A stretch of 64,000 bases of DNA from Ignavibacteriales bacterium (GCA_020061995.1 JAGUXE010000166.1:82424-146423); one strand, 5' to 3'. Numbered from the stretch's first letter, positions 36,027 to 45,479 are shown. The notes: generated from the letters alone by a model not told the origin. Numbers and translations: made by a program.

Positions 36027-37349
36027 ATGAATAACAAAGAAAGATTAGAATTGGCCAACTGGTCTATGAAGCATGCGTTGAAATCCGGCGCAAATGAATC
36101 GGTTGTTTCCATCTACAATAGCCGTGATATTGAAATTGAATACCGCGACAAAAAAATTGAGAAACTGCAAGAATCAACTCAAAGCGGATTGAATTTACAA
36201 GTATACTTCAATCATAAATATTCAAGCCATTCAACAAATGATTTGCGAAAAGATTCATTAGCAAAATTTATTGAGGAAGCTGTTGCCGGAACTAAGTATT
36301 TAACAGAAGATAAATTCCGTTCACTCGTTGATCCGAAATATTATCCTAAAGATTTAGCAGTAGATTTGAAATTACATGATGAATCGTATGAGAAGATTGA
36401 CTCAGCCGATCGTGTTAGACTTGCCTCAGAAATTGAAGAAGCTGCTATGTCTGTAAGCGACCAAATAATTTCTTCAACTGCGGGATATTCTGATTCGTAT
36501 TATGAAACTACGCGTCTTCACAGTAACGGATTTATGGGTGAAACCAAAGGTACTTCATTTAGCGCCGGTGCAGAAGTTTCCGCTAAAGATATCGGCGGCG
36601 GTAGACCTGAAGACTATTGCTATGTCAGTACTCGTTTCAGGAATGAAATACTATCTCCCGACTATTTAGGAAAAGAGGCAGCAAAACGAGCTTTAAGAAA
36701 AATTGGTCAGAAGAAAATTGAATCGGGAACATACCAAATGTTGGTTGAAAACCGGGCAAGTGCGAGACTGCTTGGGATTTTCAGCGGTGCAATGACTGCT
36801 CGTTCAATTCAACAGAAAAGCTCTTTTCTTGACGGAATGCTGAATAAAAAAATCGCATCTGAAAAGTTAACTATGATTGATGATCCGTTTATTGTGAAAG
36901 GTTTAGGCTCAAGATTATTTGACGGTGACGGAATTGCGGCAATGAAAAGGGTAATGATTGAGAAGGGAGTTCTCAAAAATTATTTTATAGATAATTACTA
37001 CGGTAAAAAATTAGGATGGGAACCAACCACCGCTTCACCGGCAAACATTGTTCTTGAGTATGGTAACAAATCTTTCGATCTATTATTAAAAGAGATTTCC
37101 AAAGGTATTTTGGTAACCGGATTTATTGGTGGTAATTCAAATTCAACTACCGGAGATTTTTCATTCGGATTGATTGGAATGTTAGTTGAGAATGGTGAAA
37201 TAGTAAAGCCGGTTAATGAAATGAATATTTCCGGTAATGCAAGGGAAGTCTGGAATCAGCTGGTTGAACTTGGTAACGATCCGTATCTATATTCTTCATA
37301 CAGAGTTCCCTCAATGCTTTTTGAAGGAATTCAATTTAGCGGCATTTAA
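36027..37349 (+). CDS. TldE/PmbA-like protease subunit
   Basis: 440 residues of the TldE/PmbA type, without HExxxH: SGLNLQVYFNHKYSSHSTND, VENRASARLLGIFSGAMTARSIQQKSSF, DPFIVKGLGSRLFDGDG, KNYFIDNYYGKKLGWEPTT, TGFIGGNSNSTTGDFSFGLIGMLVENG and NEMNISGNAREVW. No signal peptide is visible although its partner has a Tat signal; it might travel piggy-back through Tat, or the partner's signal may be uncleaved or inactive. AAAAGGAG lies before the ATG. The last gene of the pair is followed by the duplicated solute-binding fragment. Confidence 0.92.
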   Translation: MNNKERLELANWSMKHALKSGANESVVSIYNSRDIEIEYRDKKIEKLQESTQSGLNLQVYFNHKYSSHSTNDLRKDSLAKFIEEAVAGTKYLTEDKFRSLVDPKYYPKDLAVDLKLHDESYEKIDSADRVRLASEIEEAAMSVSDQIISSTAGYSDSYYETTRLHSNGFMGETKGTSFSAGAEVSAKDIGGGRPEDYCYVSTRFRNEILSPDYLGKEAAKRALRKIGQKKIESGTYQMLVENRASARLLGIFSGAMTARSIQQKSSFLDGMLNKKIASEKLTMIDDPFIVKGLGSRLFDGDGIAAMKRVMIEKGVLKNYFIDNYYGKKLGWEPTTASPANIVLEYGNKSFDLLLKEISKGILVTGFIGGNSNSTTGDFSFGLIGMLVENGEIVKPVNEMNISGNAREVWNQLVELGNDPYLYSSYRVPSMLFEGIQFSGI

Positions 37350-37420
37350 AACTATTTGTTACCATTAATAGTCTTTGAATTATTTCATCGGTTATTATAT
37401 TCTCTCGATTAGTTAATTAG

Positions 37421-37845
37421 ACATTTTTCTTTTCGAAAGCCGGGTCGGGAATAACTATTGAGTCACTCGAAGATGCAAAAAATCTTATGTCAGTAGGCAC
37501 CGTAAACTCATGGTTCTCTGATCAATATTTAAGACAGCTTGGTTTTGATAATTTAGTCTCCGATTCTGATCCATTAGTCATGACAAAAAAACTGATGCAT
37601 GGAGAAATAGATGTATTTGTTTGCTCGGCAGTAACATTTTTAGAGATACTTAAAGAATTGGGTTACAAATTCAATCAAGTAGTTCCTGCATTTGAACTTA
37701 TGTCTTCTGATTACTATATCGCATTTTCAAAGAACACTCCAATTAGTATTATAAATCAATGGCAGAGTGCGCTTAATTCAATTAAGCAAGATGGCTCTTA
37801 TGATGCTATATATCGTAAATGGTTTAATTGATTGGAGTTTTGTAA
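37421..37845 (+). pseudogene. Duplicated 3' fragment of the tandem solute-binding gene (repeat copy B)
   Basis: The sequence matches 25804-26228 without gaps and with about 11 differences. It encodes only the second lobe of the second solute-binding domain, has no signal peptide and no ribosome binding site, and is presumably non-functional. One substitution (C in the source at 25871, T here at 37488) creates an ATG at 37487, giving a 114-codon open frame ending at 37831 that is a relic, not a designed gene. Most differences between the copies change few residues, so the copy is recent or conserved by exchange with its source. Confidence 0.88.
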
Positions 37846-38209
37846 GAGAAGGAGGAAGTTTAGTGTTTAAATTGAGATGTTTTATCGATTGATCTCATGA
37901 TTTTTTACCATGAAAAGGAGTGATCCAATTTTTAGGGTATTTTCAACTTAATTGGAAGGGGATAATCAATTATTCCCAGCACAATGTATTTGTTTGACTA
38001 AAGTTGTCTATAAACAGAAAGCTTTTTTATGTGTGACTTTTGAGTAAGTGGTCCCGAGCGCAGAAATAAACAGGCAAAAGGAATTTTTATTTTGGCGATT
38101 AATAATATTATTTTGATCTTTGTGTGTTCAATACACCAATCTCATCAAATCCTTATTAAGAATTCAATTTTAGTAATCCGTTTTTGTAAAAATTCAACCA
38201 ACCAGCATT
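37846..38209. other. Intergenic region without a recognised gene
   Basis: This 364-bp AT-rich stretch lies between the duplicated fragment and the pullulanase stop. A few AGGAG words (37848, 37915) occur without an open frame behind them. No terminator with a clear T tract was found for the pullulanase gene. Confidence 0.5.
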
Positions 38210-40318
38210 TTATTTCTTCTTCAATACAAATCCTGATGAAGGGGGAACGTTAATTTTTCCGGAAATAGTCTCGATAACTTTCGTTCCTGCTTTTTCGGGA
38301 TTTACTAAAACTTCCCATTTACCTTTTGGTAATTGAAAGATTTCACTTTTTGTTAAGTCAGCATTAACAAGAACAATCAATTCTTCTTTTTCATAATTTA
38401 AGTGATAACCTAAAGCGAATTCATTCTGACTCTGGGAGAAGAAAGAGACGTTTTCGTGTGGGGCTCTTCTAAATGCTTCAAATTTATTTCTTAATGCAAT
38501 TAAACCTTGATAATACTGAAGCAAGTCTTTATTTGTTTCTGCATGTGAATAGTTGATATAATTAACTTCGTTGTCTTTGTCGTAAGTATTATGGTCAATT
38601 CTTCCTTTGTGTGAATCGTTAACATCAATGTTGTGGGGAATAACTTTTGTCCGGGCGAATTCTTGTCCTGAATGAATCATTGTTATTCCCTGCGAAGTGA
38701 AGAGGAATAATGCCCCGAGTTTATTCAGTTTTAACTGAAGCGGCGTGAGTTTGACAAATTTATCGACATCTTTAATTATAGTTGTATCGGAAGCATCTTT
38801 TAAACCGATTCTGATAAAATCTCCAAGTGTATAACCGTCGTGCGATTCAAGATAATTTACAGAATGCTCTTTCTTTTGGAAAAGACCGAGAGTATCTGTA
38901 ATTAATGTTCCGTTAACATAACTTTTAATTCGCTGAGGATTATTATTCCCGTACCATTTACCGAAAATCCAACCATGTCCGTTATTTGGATTTTCTCCTT
39001 TAATTCCATTCCTTATTTGATCATTCCAACTTCCCCAGCCGCGAAGAGAAAAGCCCATAGGATCATATCCGCCGCCCCAGGGTTCGGCAACGAAAACTAC
39101 ATGGGGATTAATCTTTTGTGCTTCAAAAATTATATCTTCAAGAGTTTCCCAATCAATCAACTTACCGAGATCAAAACGGAAACCGTCTACATGATATTCT
39201 TTCATCCAGTAAAGAATACTTTCGATAATTAATTTACGCATCATTGGTCGTTCGGTTTTCAAATCGTTACCGCAGTAACTTTCTGCGATGTAATTTCCGT
39301 TTGCATCTAATCTGAAATAATATTCTTTATCTATTTCCTTAAGGTTGCCGAATTCATATTCCGAAAGATGGTTATAAACGACATCCATAATTACAGCAAT
39401 TCCTTCTTTGTGGAATGCTTTAACCATATCCTTAAAATCATTAACCTGCTTACCCGATTTTCCCTGCCATTTATTCCATTGAAGGTCGGGAACCGCATCA
39501 CTATAATAAGCTTCGGGGGCAAAAAATGCGGCAGTCATGTAACCCCAATGATTTCTTTCATAAGGATTCCATGTATTCAATCTTCCGAGTAAAGAATCTT
39601 TATAAGGAATTTCTATATTAGCAAATTCCTGAGCGGGTAAAAGTTCAACCGTATTTACACCCAGATTTTTGATATAACTAATACCACCGGGTTTATTCTT
39701 TTCGGTTAAACCAAGATAAGTCCCTTTTTCAGAAACTCCCGATGAAGGGTGAACTGTCATATCACGAACATGCATTTCATAAATAATTAAATCACGCCAA
39801 TCACGTTGAATCCATTCATCGCCTTCCCAATCATAATCAAATTCTTTAATCACAATCCCTCTTCTGGGGGATAAATATGTATTGTAAGATGTAACAGCTT
39901 TAGCGTAAGGATCAAGAGAAATTACTCTTTCTTTGGTTGTATCATCACCGCTGTTAAAAACTTGAAAGCCGTAATAAAGTCCATATAATTCCCCCTCAAG
40001 TGAAGTTTCCCAAACTCCATCTTTATCCTTTTCTAGCGGAAATCGTTCGGGCTTCGTTTGTTCGGGTTCGTTAAAAGTACATAATACAACAGCAAGTGCT
40101 TGAGGGGCGAAAATTCTGAAAACAGTATTTCCATTTTCAACAAACGACCCGAGTTTTTTTGTCGAATAATATTTGTCGAGGTCTTTTAGTTTTTTTACAT
40201 AGTCTTGTTGATGAGTTGATAACCGTTTTGTTTTCTCGCTGATTAACAATGAGGCACCTGTAGATTTATTGAAAAATATAATAATGGATAAACAAATTAA
40301 AAATATTCTAGCTGTCAT
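38210..40318 (-). CDS. pulA: Type I pullulanase (GH13)
   Basis: 702 residues: a hydrophobic signal-like N-terminus (MTARIFLICLSIIIFF), a CBM48 sandwich (about 60-170; NTVFRIFAPQALAVVLC), then a GH13 barrel with YEMHVRDMTVH, the pullulanase YNWGY-like segment NHWGYMTAAFFAPEA, VIMDVVYNHLSE, the nucleophile Asp in GFRFDLGKL, the acid/base Glu in VFVAEPWGGGYD and the transition-state His-Asp in YLESHDGYTLGD. It hydrolyses alpha-1,6 branches of pullulan, glycogen or starch. GGAG seven to eight nt upstream supports the ATG. No other glycan genes flank it. The signal suggests a periplasmic or surface enzyme. Confidence 0.92.
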   Translation of the reverse strand: MTARIFLICLSIIIFFNKSTGASLLISEKTKRLSTHQQDYVKKLKDLDKYYSTKKLGSFVENGNTVFRIFAPQALAVVLCTFNEPEQTKPERFPLEKDKDGVWETSLEGELYGLYYGFQVFNSGDDTTKERVISLDPYAKAVTSYNTYLSPRRGIVIKEFDYDWEGDEWIQRDWRDLIIYEMHVRDMTVHPSSGVSEKGTYLGLTEKNKPGGISYIKNLGVNTVELLPAQEFANIEIPYKDSLLGRLNTWNPYERNHWGYMTAAFFAPEAYYSDAVPDLQWNKWQGKSGKQVNDFKDMVKAFHKEGIAVIMDVVYNHLSEYEFGNLKEIDKEYYFRLDANGNYIAESYCGNDLKTERPMMRKLIIESILYWMKEYHVDGFRFDLGKLIDWETLEDIIFEAQKINPHVVFVAEPWGGGYDPMGFSLRGWGSWNDQIRNGIKGENPNNGHGWIFGKWYGNNNPQRIKSYVNGTLITDTLGLFQKKEHSVNYLESHDGYTLGDFIRIGLKDASDTTIIKDVDKFVKLTPLQLKLNKLGALFLFTSQGITMIHSGQEFARTKVIPHNIDVNDSHKGRIDHNTYDKDNEVNYINYSHAETNKDLLQYYQGLIALRNKFEAFRRAPHENVSFFSQSQNEFALGYHLNYEKEELIVLVNADLTKSEIFQLPKGKWEVLVNPEKAGTKVIETISGKINVPPSSGFVLKKK

Positions 40319-40422
40319 GAAGTTTCTCCAAAAGTTGAAACCAAAAAATGTATATCTGAAATTTATTCTCTTCTTACCAATTGAACAAATGAAATCTTTT
40401 TACGCATTAGTTATGATTGAAT

Positions 40423-40560
40423 ATTGTCATCAGTATGATGAGAGAGAGTGGTTATGCTGTACTTGATTCAGCCTCTTTCTTATTGCAGAATTAGCTGCTG
40501 ATTGTCATCAGCATGACAAAGAGCGAGTGTGGTCATACCGAACTATATTCGGAATCCTAC
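40423..40560. repeat. Two degenerate direct repeats in the 40.3-40.6 kb gap
   Basis: The stretches 40423-40481 and 40501-40560 both begin ATTGTCATCAG and stay alignable for about 55 nt (ATGA..AGAG.GAGTG, then .ATGCTGTACTTGATTCAG versus .ATACCGAACTATATTCGG), with a 78-nt period. Part of the unit resembles the arms of the palindromic element at 50607-50745. The rest of this 320-bp gap (40319-40641) holds no gene that I recognise. Confidence 0.6.
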
Positions 40561-40641
40561 TTGTCACGGCACAAGATGTTGACTTTCTTCACATAAGAGG
40601 TGTGAGAACTAACCCGTTGTGGATTGAGAATGGGGAGAAGT

Positions 40642-41079
40642 TTAAGCCTCGATAATCTTTTTAACCGAGATAATTACGGGGAGAATGGAAATATCATTTT
40701 TTCGGAATAAAAAATGGAATGAAAAGTAAATTCCCGTTAATGAAACTCCCGTAAGAAACGAAAAAAATTCTTTTAATTCAAAGTGTTGAAAGATAGAATA
40801 TCCGGCGAGTATTCCCGCAATAAACAATACCAATGGGACTAAATATAATTGACTACTAGCTTTTAATATATTTCCCCCGTTAACTGAAAAGCGGACAACA
40901 TCCCCCGGAGCAACTCCAAAAGGATCAACTACTTCAATACTATTTTCAAAATCTGAAGACGGTTTACAGAAAAGTTTTGCTGAGCATTCTTTACATTCGT
41001 CTTTATTGGTGAGAATAACTTCCGCATATTTCCCATTAATTTTTCTGACGATACCCTCTTCGATAAATTCTTCTTTCAT
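40642..41079 (-). CDS. rseC: RseC/MucC-family membrane protein of the Rnf operon
   Basis: 145 residues: an N-terminal domain with a cysteine cluster (ECKECSAKLFCKPS), VAPGDVVRFSV, and two membrane spans (LYLVPLVLFIAGILAGY; FFSFLTGVSLTGIYFSFHF). RseC-family proteins accompany Rnf/Rsx operons. In E. coli the Rsx-RseC complex keeps SoxR reduced, but no soxR is visible here, so a role in assembly or electron delivery is as likely. It is the last gene of the operon, 7 nt after rnfB. Confidence 0.85.
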   Translation of the reverse strand: MKEEFIEEGIVRKINGKYAEVILTNKDECKECSAKLFCKPSSDFENSIEVVDPFGVAPGDVVRFSVNGGNILKASSQLYLVPLVLFIAGILAGYSIFQHFELKEFFSFLTGVSLTGIYFSFHFLFRKNDISILPVIISVKKIIEA

Positions 41080-41086
41080 CTTAATT

Positions 41087-41896
41087 CTAATTTTTTGAGA
41101 AATTATTTTTGCGAATCACTTTTGTACTGCATTTATCGAACGGTATTTTGGATTCATCAAACTTATCGTAATCGATTATGGCTAGATAATTATCCATTAC
41201 AACGCCTCCGTCAGATTTCCTTGCGCATATTCCGCATCCCATACATGAGACATGACAAACATTTTTCGATGTTTTGGGGTCATCATGATTTTTACAGAAA
41301 ACAAATACTTCTCTATCTTCAGGGTGCATTTCGATTATATTGCGCGGACAAGCTTTAACGCACATTCCGCAGCCGGTACAAAGCTCATCAATTACTTCCG
41401 GCAATCCTTTTTCATTCATTACCATTGCATCAAATGGGCAAGCAACTACACAATCGGCACCACCAAGACATCCGTATAAACAAAGTTTATCGCCGCCTGA
41501 AATTTGTGCCATTGCCGAGCAGGAAAGAGGTCCGTAATAAGTTGTCATTTTCTTTACTGCTTCTTCATTATCGCCGCAGCATAAAATTCTTGGTAACATT
41601 CTTACAGATGTTGATGCATCAATACCCATTAGTGTTGCGACATCTACTGCTGTATCTTGTCCACCAACCGGACAACCGGTAACGGGAGCCTTTCCTTCAA
41701 CAACATTAACCGCAAAATCGTAACAACCGGCATAACCGCATCCGCCGCAATTTGCACCGGGAAGAACTTCGTTAACTTGAGCAATTAAAGGATTTTCCTC
41801 AACCCGTAATTTTTTATCGGCTACAGCAAGAGCCCCGGCAAATATGAATCCAAGCCCTCCCATTGTAGCAACGGCAAGAATAATTCCTAAGTCCAT
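41087..41896 (-). CDS. rnfB: Rnf complex subunit B (ferredoxin-type electron entry subunit)
   Basis: 269 residues: one N-terminal membrane anchor (LGIILAVATMGGLGFIFAGALAVA), a Fe-S domain with GANCGGCGYAGC and a further Cys in VTGCPVGG, then ferredoxin motifs (CLYGCLGGADCVVACP; CTGCGMCVKACP) and a C-terminal cysteine group (CHVSCMGCGICARK). RnfB accepts electrons from reduced ferredoxin on the cytoplasmic side. GGAG seven nt upstream supports the ATG. It lies 3 nt after apbE. Confidence 0.96.
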   Translation of the reverse strand: MDLGIILAVATMGGLGFIFAGALAVADKKLRVEENPLIAQVNEVLPGANCGGCGYAGCYDFAVNVVEGKAPVTGCPVGGQDTAVDVATLMGIDASTSVRMLPRILCCGDNEEAVKKMTTYYGPLSCSAMAQISGGDKLCLYGCLGGADCVVACPFDAMVMNEKGLPEVIDELCTGCGMCVKACPRNIIEMHPEDREVFVFCKNHDDPKTSKNVCHVSCMGCGICARKSDGGVVMDNYLAIIDYDKFDESKIPFDKCSTKVIRKNNFSKN

Positions 41897-41899
41897 TGA

Positions 41900-42895
41900 C
41901 TATCTCCAAACATATTTATTAAATCCCGATGAAGTAAAAACCTCACCGGAGTTATTAATTATCATTCCTTCAATCAAAGAATTACTTTCGATTAATTTCA
42001 TCCCTTCATCTTTTCCCAAAACAAATATTCCTGTTGCAAATGCATCTGCTGTAAGATCATCTTTTGCAATGATTGTAACACTTTGACATCCGTTTGCCGG
42101 AAATCCATTTGCAGGATCAATTATATGATGATATCGTTTTCCGTTTATCTCAAAATATTGTTCATAATCCCCCGAAGTTGCAACCGAGATATTATCAATC
42201 ATTAAGGTTTTAACAATCTCATTTGTTTTTCTTGGATGTTGAATTCCGATTTTCCAGTTGCTGCCGGAAGTTTTAATCTCGCCCCCAGCGTTTATTAGAA
42301 AATCGGTTATCCCCAAATCGCTCAATACTTTAGCCGCACAATCAACAGCATAACCTTTTACTATAGCGCCGAAGTTGAAAGAAATATTTTTCTTTTTGAT
42401 TAAGATAAAATCGTTTTTTAGTTCAATATTTTTCCATCCTGAATTACTTAATCCCAAAGATAAAATTGAGTCCTCTGGAACAATTGGATTTTCCGAACCG
42501 AAATTCCAAAGATTTATAATGTTTCCTGTTGCAATATCAAAAGCACCGTTTGTGGCTTTAGTAATATCGTTACACTTTGAAAGTATATAAAACATTTCAG
42601 AATCAATTATGAAATCGGTTTTGCTACTGTCTTTATTTATTATCGAAATATTACTTGTATCGTTATAAGTTGAGAAAACATTATTTATTCTTTCAAACTC
42701 GGCAAAGGCTTTATTTATAGCATTATTAGCGGTCTCATCTGATTTTCCCCGAACAATAATTTCAACAAGAGTTCCCATCGTTATTCTTTCTCGTTTAACG
42801 GTGCTATCCGCCGAGTCATATTTATACGAACCGAGAAAAAAACCGGCAACAAAAAAGAAAACGAAAATTCCGCCTGCTATAAGAAAGTTTTTCAA
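41900..42895 (-). CDS. apbE: FAD:protein FMN transferase
   Basis: 331 residues with an N-terminal membrane anchor or signal (LIAGGIFVFFFVAGFFLGS) and the ApbE fold: RERITMGTLVEIIV, NFGAIVKGYAVDCAAKVL, NAGGEIKTSG, HHIIDPANGFPANG and the metal/FAD motif TADAFATGIFVLG. ApbE moves FMN from FAD onto a Thr of target proteins; the RnfG and RnfD subunits encoded in this operon carry that acceptor motif. The start is TTG, overlapping the previous stop by 4 bases, so translation is coupled. Confidence 0.95.
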   Translation of the reverse strand: MKNFLIAGGIFVFFFVAGFFLGSYKYDSADSTVKRERITMGTLVEIIVRGKSDETANNAINKAFAEFERINNVFSTYNDTSNISIINKDSSKTDFIIDSEMFYILSKCNDITKATNGAFDIATGNIINLWNFGSENPIVPEDSILSLGLSNSGWKNIELKNDFILIKKKNISFNFGAIVKGYAVDCAAKVLSDLGITDFLINAGGEIKTSGSNWKIGIQHPRKTNEIVKTLMIDNISVATSGDYEQYFEINGKRYHHIIDPANGFPANGCQSVTIIAKDDLTADAFATGIFVLGKDEGMKLIESNSLIEGMIINNSGEVFTSSGFNKYVWR

Positions 42896-43635
42896 GCCTG
42901 TTCAATCCTTAAGATAACTTTATTCGGCGCACAGGCAATAAAATCACCTTTTGAAATTGCATGTCCGCTTTGCTTGCACAATTGATGTCTGCAAGAGGAA
43001 GAATGAACATGTGCAAAACCATCACCAATATTAAATACAACTTTACCCTGACTACCGTTTGCAGAAAGAGTAACACCTTTTCGGTTAAGATTAATTTTTT
43101 CGATTATTCCTTTTTCATTTTCTATAACTGCAACTTTATCGTTGCTATTGAATAAATCGAAGAATGAATTTTCTTTAATTTCAGCTTGAAGAAGATAAAC
43201 CCCATCTTTTCCGGAAATTGAATTTCTTATATCGATAAATCTTTGGGAAAAATCCGATTCGGGAGAATAGATATAGGAATTACTTTCTTTAATCAGAATA
43301 TCTGCCGGTAAAGGGGAATTGAGTCTGCTGATATTCACTATTACTTTGTTCCCTGAAATAATATTATTACCGTTACTTTGAATCCTTGTTTTAATTACTG
43401 AAGCTAAAGAAGGATCTCCCTTTACATGTAATTCAAACGGATTATTTCTAAGCGTTGTATCTATAAATGAATTTAACAAAGTTATAATGCTTTCTTTATC
43501 CTCCGGGACAAACCCGCAAAGAATCAGATTTTTGTTTGTTGAATTATTTGAAACAAATTTCCCGACAGTTAAACCGCTTCCGAGAGAAACAGCGGCAAAT
43601 CCTGATAACTTTAAAAATGATCTTCTTGAAATCAT
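42892..43635 (-). CDS. Tat-exported protein with NusG domain II-like C-terminus
   Basis: 247 residues. The N-terminus has a twin-arginine signal (SRRSFLKLSGFAAVSLGSGL). The middle (about 40-170) is unfamiliar and may be a degenerate binding fold (ILCGFVPEDKESIITLL). The last 80 residues resemble the NusG domain II modules found beside Rnf and ApbE genes: KVAVIENEKGIIEKINL, then HVHSSSCRHQLCKQSG and ISKGDFIACAPNKVILRIE. The three cysteines of that module are retained. It sits between rnfA and apbE, overlapping apbE by 4 bases, so a role in maturation or electron transfer of the complex is likely but unproven. Confidence 0.75.
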   Translation of the reverse strand: MISRRSFLKLSGFAAVSLGSGLTVGKFVSNNSTNKNLILCGFVPEDKESIITLLNSFIDTTLRNNPFELHVKGDPSLASVIKTRIQSNGNNIISGNKVIVNISRLNSPLPADILIKESNSYIYSPESDFSQRFIDIRNSISGKDGVYLLQAEIKENSFFDLFNSNDKVAVIENEKGIIEKINLNRKGVTLSANGSQGKVVFNIGDGFAHVHSSSCRHQLCKQSGHAISKGDFIACAPNKVILRIEQA

Positions 43636-43658
43636 TGAATTTATTCCTTATAAAAAAA

Positions 43659-44234
43659 TTATGAAATCATTCCGGCAAAACCCATAAAAGCAAGCGCAAG
43701 AAGTCCGGCTACAATAAGTGTAATCGGTGCGCCTCTAAATGGTTTGGGAACGTCAGCCAATTCGAGCTCTTCCCGAATTCCGGCCATAATTATCAATGCT
43801 AATGTGAAACCGGCTCCTGCGCCGAGACCAAAGAAAATTCCTTCGAGAAAAGAATAATCTTTCATCGCTATCAACAAAGCTAAACCTAGGATTGCGCAGT
43901 TTGTTGTTATTAATGGAAGAAAAATTCCAAGGGCACGGTAAATCGGTTGACTCACTTTTTTAATAAACATTTCTACAAATTGAACTAAAGAAGCTATTAC
44001 AAGAATAAATGCGGGAATTTGTAAAAACTCAAGATTATTCGGAACAAGCACTAAAAACCAAATCAGCCAACTGACAACAGCAGTAATTACCATTACAAAT
44101 GTTGTTGCCATTCCCATTGATAAAGCCGAAGAAAATTTATTCGATACACCGATAAACGGGCAAATGCCAAGGAACATCGAAAGGACAAAGTTGTTGATTA
44201 TCGCTGCTGATATAAACAATAAAAAGTATTCCAT
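43659..44234 (-). CDS. rnfA: Rnf complex subunit A
   Basis: 191 residues with six membrane spans of the RnfA/NqrE family. Conserved cysteines appear in FLGICPFIGVSN and TTNCAILGLALL, the positions that hold an intramembrane Fe-S centre with RnfE in this family. Its ATG lies 1 nt after the rnfE stop. Confidence 0.95.
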   Translation of the reverse strand: MEYFLLFISAAIINNFVLSMFLGICPFIGVSNKFSSALSMGMATTFVMVITAVVSWLIWFLVLVPNNLEFLQIPAFILVIASLVQFVEMFIKKVSQPIYRALGIFLPLITTNCAILGLALLIAMKDYSFLEGIFFGLGAGAGFTLALIIMAGIREELELADVPKPFRGAPITLIVAGLLALAFMGFAGMIS

Positions 44235-44235
44235 T

Positions 44236-44913
44236 TTATGCCTCCGGCTCTGCTAATTGAACTTGTTTACTTGCACGGAATTTCTCAAGTATATTATCAC
44301 GCTCTTTCGATTTTTTAGAATCGACATAAAAATTTGCTAATCCCATTAATAATCCTAGAGTTAAAAATGCTCCTGCGGGGAGAATCATAATCAGCCAGGG
44401 TTCAAACATTTGTGGCATTAGTTGATAACCGAGAAGTGTCCCCGAACCTATTATTTCTCTTATTCCACCGATTGTAAATAGAGCGAGGAGAAAACCTGTT
44501 CCATTTCCTAATGAATCCATCAGAGCACGAATCGGGGTGTTCTTTGATGCAAATGCTTCTGCACGTCCAAGAATAACACAGTTAACAACAATAAGCGGAA
44601 TGAATGGTCCAAGTGCTTTACTTAATTCGGGGAATTGCGCTTTCATTACCAAATCGGCAATTGTTACAAATGTTGCAATTATAACAATGTAAGAAGCAAT
44701 GCGTACTTGTGAAGGAATAAGTTTTCTTATAATCGAAATAATTAAACTTGAAAGAACAAGTACAAACGTGGTTGCAAGAGCCATCGCGATACCGTTAATT
44801 GCGCTTACCGTAACGGCTAATGTCGGACACATCCCAAGTACTTGTTTGAAAACGGGATTTATTTCCCACAAACCTTTTGTATATTCTTTTAAGAGAGTTA
44901 CCTGCTTTTTCAT
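44236..44913 (-). CDS. rnfE: Rnf complex subunit E
   Basis: 225 residues with six membrane spans, homologous to RnfA and to NqrD. Cysteines in VLGMCPTLAVT and VVNCVILGRAEAFA mirror those of RnfA. The start overlaps the rnfG stop by 4 bases. RnfE with RnfA forms the central electron-passing and ion-translocating pair. Confidence 0.95.
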   Translation of the reverse strand: MKKQVTLLKEYTKGLWEINPVFKQVLGMCPTLAVTVSAINGIAMALATTFVLVLSSLIISIIRKLIPSQVRIASYIVIIATFVTIADLVMKAQFPELSKALGPFIPLIVVNCVILGRAEAFASKNTPIRALMDSLGNGTGFLLALFTIGGIREIIGSGTLLGYQLMPQMFEPWLIMILPAGAFLTLGLLMGLANFYVDSKKSKERDNILEKFRASKQVQLAEPEA

Positions 44914-45479
44914 AAACTACTCCCTTCCTTTGCTTCTGCTTTTCTGAGCGCTTCAATTCCATTATTGATAATAACAACAACGGCTTTTGAAGAGATTGTC
45001 GCCCCGGTTATTGCTTGAATCTCATTGTCTTTTGTCGGAGGTGACCCTTTAACCCATTCAATAGGTGAGGATGTATTTAGCTTATTGAACTGACCTTTAA
45101 ATGGCTCTTCTAAAATTTTGGTGCCGAGTCCGGGTGTTTCAATTTGGTCAAGCACTTCCATCGCAAGAATAGAGTTTAGATCAGGCTTCAGTCCAACCAT
45201 TAATCTAATTTTTCCTTGAAAACCGTTCCCTTCATAAGGGAGTGAATAACCGATGAAATTTTTCTCTTTATCGAAAACTTTATATGCTTCAAAATTTACC
45301 GAAGTCATTTTTTCATAAGAAGAAGCATCCGGTTGAACAAGAAAAATTGCACGTTCAGTTTCGGCTTTTTGATTTGCTGCAATAAGAGGTGTCGCCCAAC
45401 TATTAACAAACGATAATGCTCCCCCTGCAATTATTCCGATAAAGCCCAAAGTTATAATCATTTTTGCTGTATTATTCAT
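44910..45479 (-). CDS. rnfG: Rnf complex subunit G (covalent flavoprotein)
   Basis: 189 residues: one N-terminal span (MIITLGFIGIIAGGALSFV) and an FMN-binding domain with GNGFQGKIRLMVGL, DQIETPGLGTKI and the flavinylation motif ITGATISSKAV, whose Thr is the expected FMN attachment site for ApbE. It overlaps rnfD by 4 bases and rnfE by 4 bases. Confidence 0.96.
   Translation of the reverse strand: MNNTAKMIITLGFIGIIAGGALSFVNSWATPLIAANQKAETERAIFLVQPDASSYEKMTSVNFEAYKVFDKEKNFIGYSLPYEGNGFQGKIRLMVGLKPDLNSILAMEVLDQIETPGLGTKILEEPFKGQFNKLNTSSPIEWVKGSPPTKDNEIQAITGATISSKAVVVIINNGIEALRKAEAKEGSSL

Noticed and set aside
37487..37831. 114-codon solute-binding-like frame as a real gene
   Set aside because: It is the inside of a duplicated fragment; the ATG arose by a single substitution and there is no signal peptide or ribosome binding site.
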